The notes beneath the pieces were generated by a model that had not been told where the DNA came from, did no database searches, and saw nothing but the letters and a program-made list of their open reading frames with translations. A stretch of 16,190 nucleotides of DNA from NCBI GenBank assembly GCA_017533165.1, contig JAFXIM010000130.1:1-16190 (forward strand), given 5' to 3'. Position 1 is the stretch's first letter, and each line of letters starts with the position of its first letter. The translations under genes and the position numbers were made by a program. Origin of the DNA: Eggerthellaceae bacterium. GTDB taxonomy: Bacteria > Actinomycetota > Coriobacteriia > Coriobacteriales > Eggerthellaceae. Of this stretch, positions 13,509-16,190 are shown piece after piece.

Positions 13509-14765
13509 ATGAAAGATGGCGACATGAAGTCAGCTGCACGCATCAGGTTCCATGAGGGCTCATTTGCCCATCAAGGTGTTGTGTATGGCTTCGGTCGCTA
13601 CGAGCGCGACGACGAAGTAGATTTCGGCTTCGCAGCTGACTTGGGAGGTGCCGGAGGTTCTTCGGCGGGCGCCTTTTCTCACGATCTCTCGAGTGCCGAA
13701 TTATCCCGCGTTCCCCTTGTTCTGCTTCACGGTTTTGCGCAGAGCGCCGCGTCCTGGAACGAAATCGCTCACCTTCTCCTTTCTCGCTGCGAAGGCGAGG
13801 ACTCTTCGCTCGATGTCGATTCTGGTGTCATGTGCGCCACCGCGGAATCTCTTTCACCCGAATCCGATCTTGAGGACGCAGGTTCTGCTGCCGCGTTGCT
13901 CGCTTTTGATGCCGATTGCATAGGCGCGGTGTATGCGCTTGATTTCGTAGGCCATGGACTGAGCGATCATCCCGATTCGGCGGTGCCCTACGACATGGAT
14001 GCGGTCTGTGCGTGCGTTAAGGCTTTTGTGGATTGGGTGGCACGACGCGAAGGCGCACTGCCCGTTGTTGTGGGTTACTCGATGGGCGGGCGCATTGCGC
14101 TTGAGGCTCTGGTCCGTTTTGGCGCGAGCGCGCAGTACGAGGTACCTGCTCGCCGTGCTTGGCGCTCGCTTGTGTCGGGTTTTGCTGGCAGAAAGTCGGC
14201 GAGGTCGAACTCAGCTCAGCTTGCCATTGCGGGACTCGTTTTGGAAAGCGCAGGGCTTGGCCCTGTTGACGAGGCGGCGCGTGAGGTCTTGCGCAAACGC
14301 AATTGCTCATGGGCTGATCAAGTGCGCGAAGAGGGCGTCGAAGCCTTCATGGAGTACTGGGAGAACCTGCCTTTGTTTGAGTCGCAGCGTGATCTTCCGG
14401 AGGCAAAGCGCGCGTCGGTGTGGGCCGGGCGTTTGGCTAACCGCGCGGAGTCTTTGGCGCGCAGCTTTGAGGGCACGGGCCAGCACAGGCAGTCTTTGCA
14501 GTCTGAGTCCTTGGCGGCACTTGCCTGCGCGCAGGAGGCCGGGGTGCCCGTAATGTACGTGGCGGGGGCGCTCGATGCGAAGTATGCGGCCATCGCGCGC
14601 ACGGTAGCGGGTCACAGTAGCGTTGAAAAATCGTGCAAAACCGAAAAAAATTACCGCAAATTGAGCGAATTCTCGTATGAAGTTCTTGGGGCGGGACACA
14701 ACGTGCACCTTGAACAGCCGGTAGTGTTTGCAAACCTGATAGGAAGCTTCGTGGCGGCGCTGTAG
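13509..14765 (+). CDS. menH: SHCHC synthase MenH (alpha/beta hydrolase fold)
   Basis: MenH removes pyruvate from SEPHCHC to give SHCHC. The catalytic triad is visible: S191 in GYSMGGRIALEAL, D356 in AGALDAKYA, and H397 in GAGHNVHLEQP. HGF (74-76) and DFVGHGLSD (145-153) also fit, as do LVLESAGLGP and FEGTGQHRQSL, the latter typical of MenH rather than of a general esterase. The product has about 418 residues, against about 250-270 in the family. Long Ala/Ser/acidic inserts lie at about 40-66, 93-137, 207-238 and 370-389. The start is uncertain: ATG 13509 (used), ATG 13524 or ATG 13455 overlapping menD all lack a good ribosome binding site. A run of seven A (14644-14650) lies in the last insert. 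Confidence 0.9.
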   Translation: MKDGDMKSAARIRFHEGSFAHQGVVYGFGRYERDDEVDFGFAADLGGAGGSSAGAFSHDLSSAELSRVPLVLLHGFAQSAASWNEIAHLLLSRCEGEDSSLDVDSGVMCATAESLSPESDLEDAGSAAALLAFDADCIGAVYALDFVGHGLSDHPDSAVPYDMDAVCACVKAFVDWVARREGALPVVVGYSMGGRIALEALVRFGASAQYEVPARRAWRSLVSGFAGRKSARSNSAQLAIAGLVLESAGLGPVDEAAREVLRKRNCSWADQVREEGVEAFMEYWENLPLFESQRDLPEAKRASVWAGRLANRAESLARSFEGTGQHRQSLQSESLAALACAQEAGVPVMYVAGALDAKYAAIARTVAGHSSVEKSCKTEKNYRKLSEFSYEVLGAGHNVHLEQPVVFANLIGSFVAAL

Positions 14766-14795
14766 AGGCTTCTGGTCGAATATGGCCTTCGGCTA

Positions 14796-14813
14796 AGCAC
14801 ATTTTCTTGTGCT
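14796..14813 (+). terminator. Weak hairpin after menH
   Basis: AGCACA (14796-14801) pairs with TGTGCT (14808-14813) around TTTTCT, with outer GGC/GCC (14791-14793, 14817-14819) able to extend it after mismatches. It lies 30 bp past the menH stop. No clean T-run follows, so it is only a candidate 3' end for the menF-menD-menH transcript. Confidence 0.35.
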
Positions 14814-14819
14814 CTTGCC

Positions 14820-14914
14820 GTAAGGGGTACCCAAAATCTTGTGGGGAAGTTAATATATAGCTATTCGCAGCATAATCAAATCAGGTTCATAATTCGCCGG
14901 CTTCAAAGGCTTTT
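14820..14914 (+). promoter_or_regulatory. AT-rich leader upstream of menB, probable promoter zone
   Basis: This is the most AT-rich part of the men region. It contains TAATATATAG (14851-14860) and two CATAAT words (14871-14876 and 14888-14893), 17 bp apart. No -35/-10 pair stands out, so the exact promoter is not assigned. Its place between a weak hairpin and a strong terminator-like stem suggests that menB-menE has its own start of transcription here. Confidence 0.35.
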
Positions 14915-14942
14915 AAGAGGACGTCTTCGGACGTGCTCTTTT
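14915..14942 (+). terminator. Terminator-like stem with UUCG tetraloop before menB
   Basis: AAGAGGACGTC (14915-14925) and GACGTGCTCTT (14930-14940) pair at 10 of 11 positions, closed by a C(TTCG)G tetraloop and followed by TTTT (14939-14942). It lies 58 bp before the menB start. It could end the menFDH transcript, or act as an attenuator for a transcript starting in the AT-rich zone just upstream. Confidence 0.7.
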
Positions 14943-14999
14943 GGTGCGTTGATGGGGCTTTCGGCGGCATAGGAGCCTGCGGGAAGAAAGACCAAGCAC

Positions 15000-15839
15000 A
15001 TGACTGACATTCAATGGCAGCGCGGCAAGGAGTACAAGGAGATCATCTACGAAACCTATGAGGGTATCGCCAAGATCACCATCAACCGCCCGCATCGCCG
15101 CAACGCCTTCACTCCGCTGACCAACGCCGAGATGTTCGACGCCTTCACCATCGCACGTGACGATGCGTCCATCGGCGTCATCTTGCTTACCGGCGCCAAT
15201 CACGGTGGCGCGCACGAGGACGAGGCCTTCTGCTCCGGCGGCGACCAAAAGGTTCGTGGCAACGGCGGCTATGTGGGCGAGGACACCATCGCTCGTCTCA
15301 ACGTGCTCGACCTGCAGCGCCTCATCCGCGTGGTTCCCAAGCCGGTCATCGCCATGGTGAACGGTTATGCGATCGGCGGTGGCAACATCCTCACCATGGT
15401 ATGCGACCTCACCATTGCCGCTGAAACTGCCAAGTTCGGCCAGACGGGCCCGAAGGTCGGCAGCTTCGACGCCGGTTACGGCTCAGGTCTTCTGGCAGCC
15501 ATGGTCGGCCAGAAGAAGGCTCGCGAGATCTGGTTCCTCTGTCGTCAGTATAGCGCGCAGGAAGCTCTCGACATGGGCCTTATCAACAAGGTGGTCCCCT
15601 TTGACGAACTCGAGGCCGAATGCGTGGCGTGGGCCAAGGAGATTATGCAGATGAGCCCCACCGCTATCCGCTTCATCAAGGCATCGCTCAACGCTGCAAC
15701 CGACGGTCTTGCCGGCCTGCAGCAGCTCGGCGGAGATGCAACCATGCTCTTCTACACTACTGACGAGGCGAAGGAAGGCCGCGACGCCTTCAAGGAGAAG
15801 CGTCAGCCCGATTTCCAGCAGTTCCCGAAGTTCCCCTAG
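15000..15839 (+). CDS. menB: 1,4-dihydroxy-2-naphthoyl-CoA synthase MenB
   Basis: MenB is a crotonase-family enzyme that closes the second ring of the naphthoquinone, turning o-succinylbenzoyl-CoA into DHNA-CoA. The 279 residues match the family. Motifs are [11 protein letters not shown] (29-39), [11 protein letters not shown] (77-87), the oxyanion-hole segment [11 protein letters not shown] (121-131), [14 protein letters not shown] (148-161) with the conserved D157, [10 protein letters not shown], and the C-terminal [13 protein letters not shown]. Gly at position 150 (QTG rather than QTD) suggests the bicarbonate-dependent type, from my memory of the family. The ribosome binding site before ATG 15000 is only modest (GGGAAG at 14981-14986). 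The menE gene follows after 10 bp. Confidence 0.97.
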   Translation: MTDIQWQRGKEYKEIIYETYEGIAKITINRPHRRNAFTPLTNAEMFDAFTIARDDASIGVILLTGANHGGAHEDEAFCSGGDQKVRGNGGYVGEDTIARLNVLDLQRLIRVVPKPVIAMVNGYAIGGGNILTMVCDLTIAAETAKFGQTGPKVGSFDAGYGSGLLAAMVGQKKAREIWFLCRQYSAQEALDMGLINKVVPFDELEAECVAWAKEIMQMSPTAIRFIKASLNAATDGLAGLQQLGGDATMLFYTTDEAKEGRDAFKEKRQPDFQQFPKFP

Positions 15840-15849
15840 GAAACTGCCG

Positions 15850-16190
15850 ATGATCGACACCTTCGAAAGCACGGCCCGAACATTTCCCAACAAGGTGTTT
15901 CTCACCTACGTTGACGCCTCTGGCAAGGAGGCGTCGCTGACGTATCGCCAAGCACGCCTCATTGCGGCGGCCATGGCCATTCGTCTGCGGGGAAAGGGCG
16001 TGCATCGAGGTGATTACGTATCGGTTGATCTTCCCAACTGTGCTGAATACGTGCTGCTGGCCTTGGCGGCGGCCTATGGCTCCTTTACCTTGGTGTGCCT
16101 GAACCATCGCCTGACCAGCTCCGAGAAGATTTCGCGCCTGTTTGATCTTGAGAGGGAAGGTGTGCGCATCGCCTGTCGCGTTGACCTCGA
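15850..16190 (+). CDS. menE: o-Succinylbenzoate-CoA ligase MenE, N-terminal part (runs off window)
   Basis: The frame stays open from ATG 15850 to the window edge, giving 113 codons. The translation is an AMP-binding (ANL) ligase N-terminus: LTYRQARLIAAAMAIRL, KGVHRGDYVSVDLPNCAEYV, then an LAAAYGSFTLVCLNHRLTSSEK segment. The catalytic P-loop and later motifs lie beyond the window. The start follows the menB stop by 10 bp with AGGAAA as ribosome binding site, so it is in the menB operon. That context points to MenE, which makes o-succinylbenzoyl-CoA, the MenB substrate. The visible part alone would fit any acyl-CoA synthetase. Confidence 0.82.
   Translation, partial: MIDTFESTARTFPNKVFLTYVDASGKEASLTYRQARLIAAAMAIRLRGKGVHRGDYVSVDLPNCAEYVLLALAAAYGSFTLVCLNHRLTSSEKISRLFDLEREGVRIACRVDL

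Overview
The window looks like chromosomal DNA of a high-GC actinobacterium, most likely a Coriobacteriia member (Eggerthellales/Eggerthellaceae-like). This placement is an inference from protein style, GC-rich codon use, the MurT, LCP and RlmH neighbourhood and a menF-menD-menH-menB-menE menaquinone cluster. It was not tested by any database search. No tRNA, rRNA, CRISPR array, transposase or phage gene was seen.

Layout. Positions 1-205 are non-coding, with a hairpin and a short 33-bp-period repeat. From 206 to 6650 the + strand carries envelope and housekeeping genes: a MurT-type Mur ligase fused in frame to the start of a GatD-like amidotransferase (206-2164), an out-of-frame GatD tail remnant, an LCP (LytR-CpsA-Psr) wall-polymer ligase (2333-4012), rlmH (4014-4484), an exonuclease III gene (4626-5492), folE (5685-6254) and a small ACT-domain protein (6375-6650). 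A divergent uracil salvage pair follows: upp on the - strand and an NCS2 uracil permease on the + strand. They share a 107-bp spacer with a palindromic ATTATAAT core. The permease ends in a very clear intrinsic terminator. A gene-free stretch (9183-9728) then separates it from the convergent mscL (- strand), whose product has a C-terminal zinc ribbon. The rest is menaquinone synthesis: menF, menD, menH, then a terminator/promoter region, then menB and the start of menE, which runs off the window.

How the genes work together. MenF, MenD and MenH convert chorismate to SHCHC. MenE activates o-succinylbenzoate and MenB closes the naphthoquinone ring. MenC is not seen here and may lie downstream. 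MurT normally works with GatD to amidate lipid II, and LCP proteins attach polymers to the wall, so the left end is an envelope block. Upp and the permease form a complete uracil uptake and salvage module.

Most notable points: (1) an array of about five copies of a bipartite element (GGCC, then GTCGAC exactly 20 bp away) at 9227-9483, spaced 52, 53, 53 and 52 bp (about five DNA helical turns), with three copies in one orientation and two in the other; (2) a decayed GatD domain, fused to MurT, in which the catalytic Cys position is Arg, the middle is missing, and the tail is out of frame with Gln at the expected His position; (3) an MscL with a four-cysteine tail; (4) the symmetric -10 element between upp and the permease.
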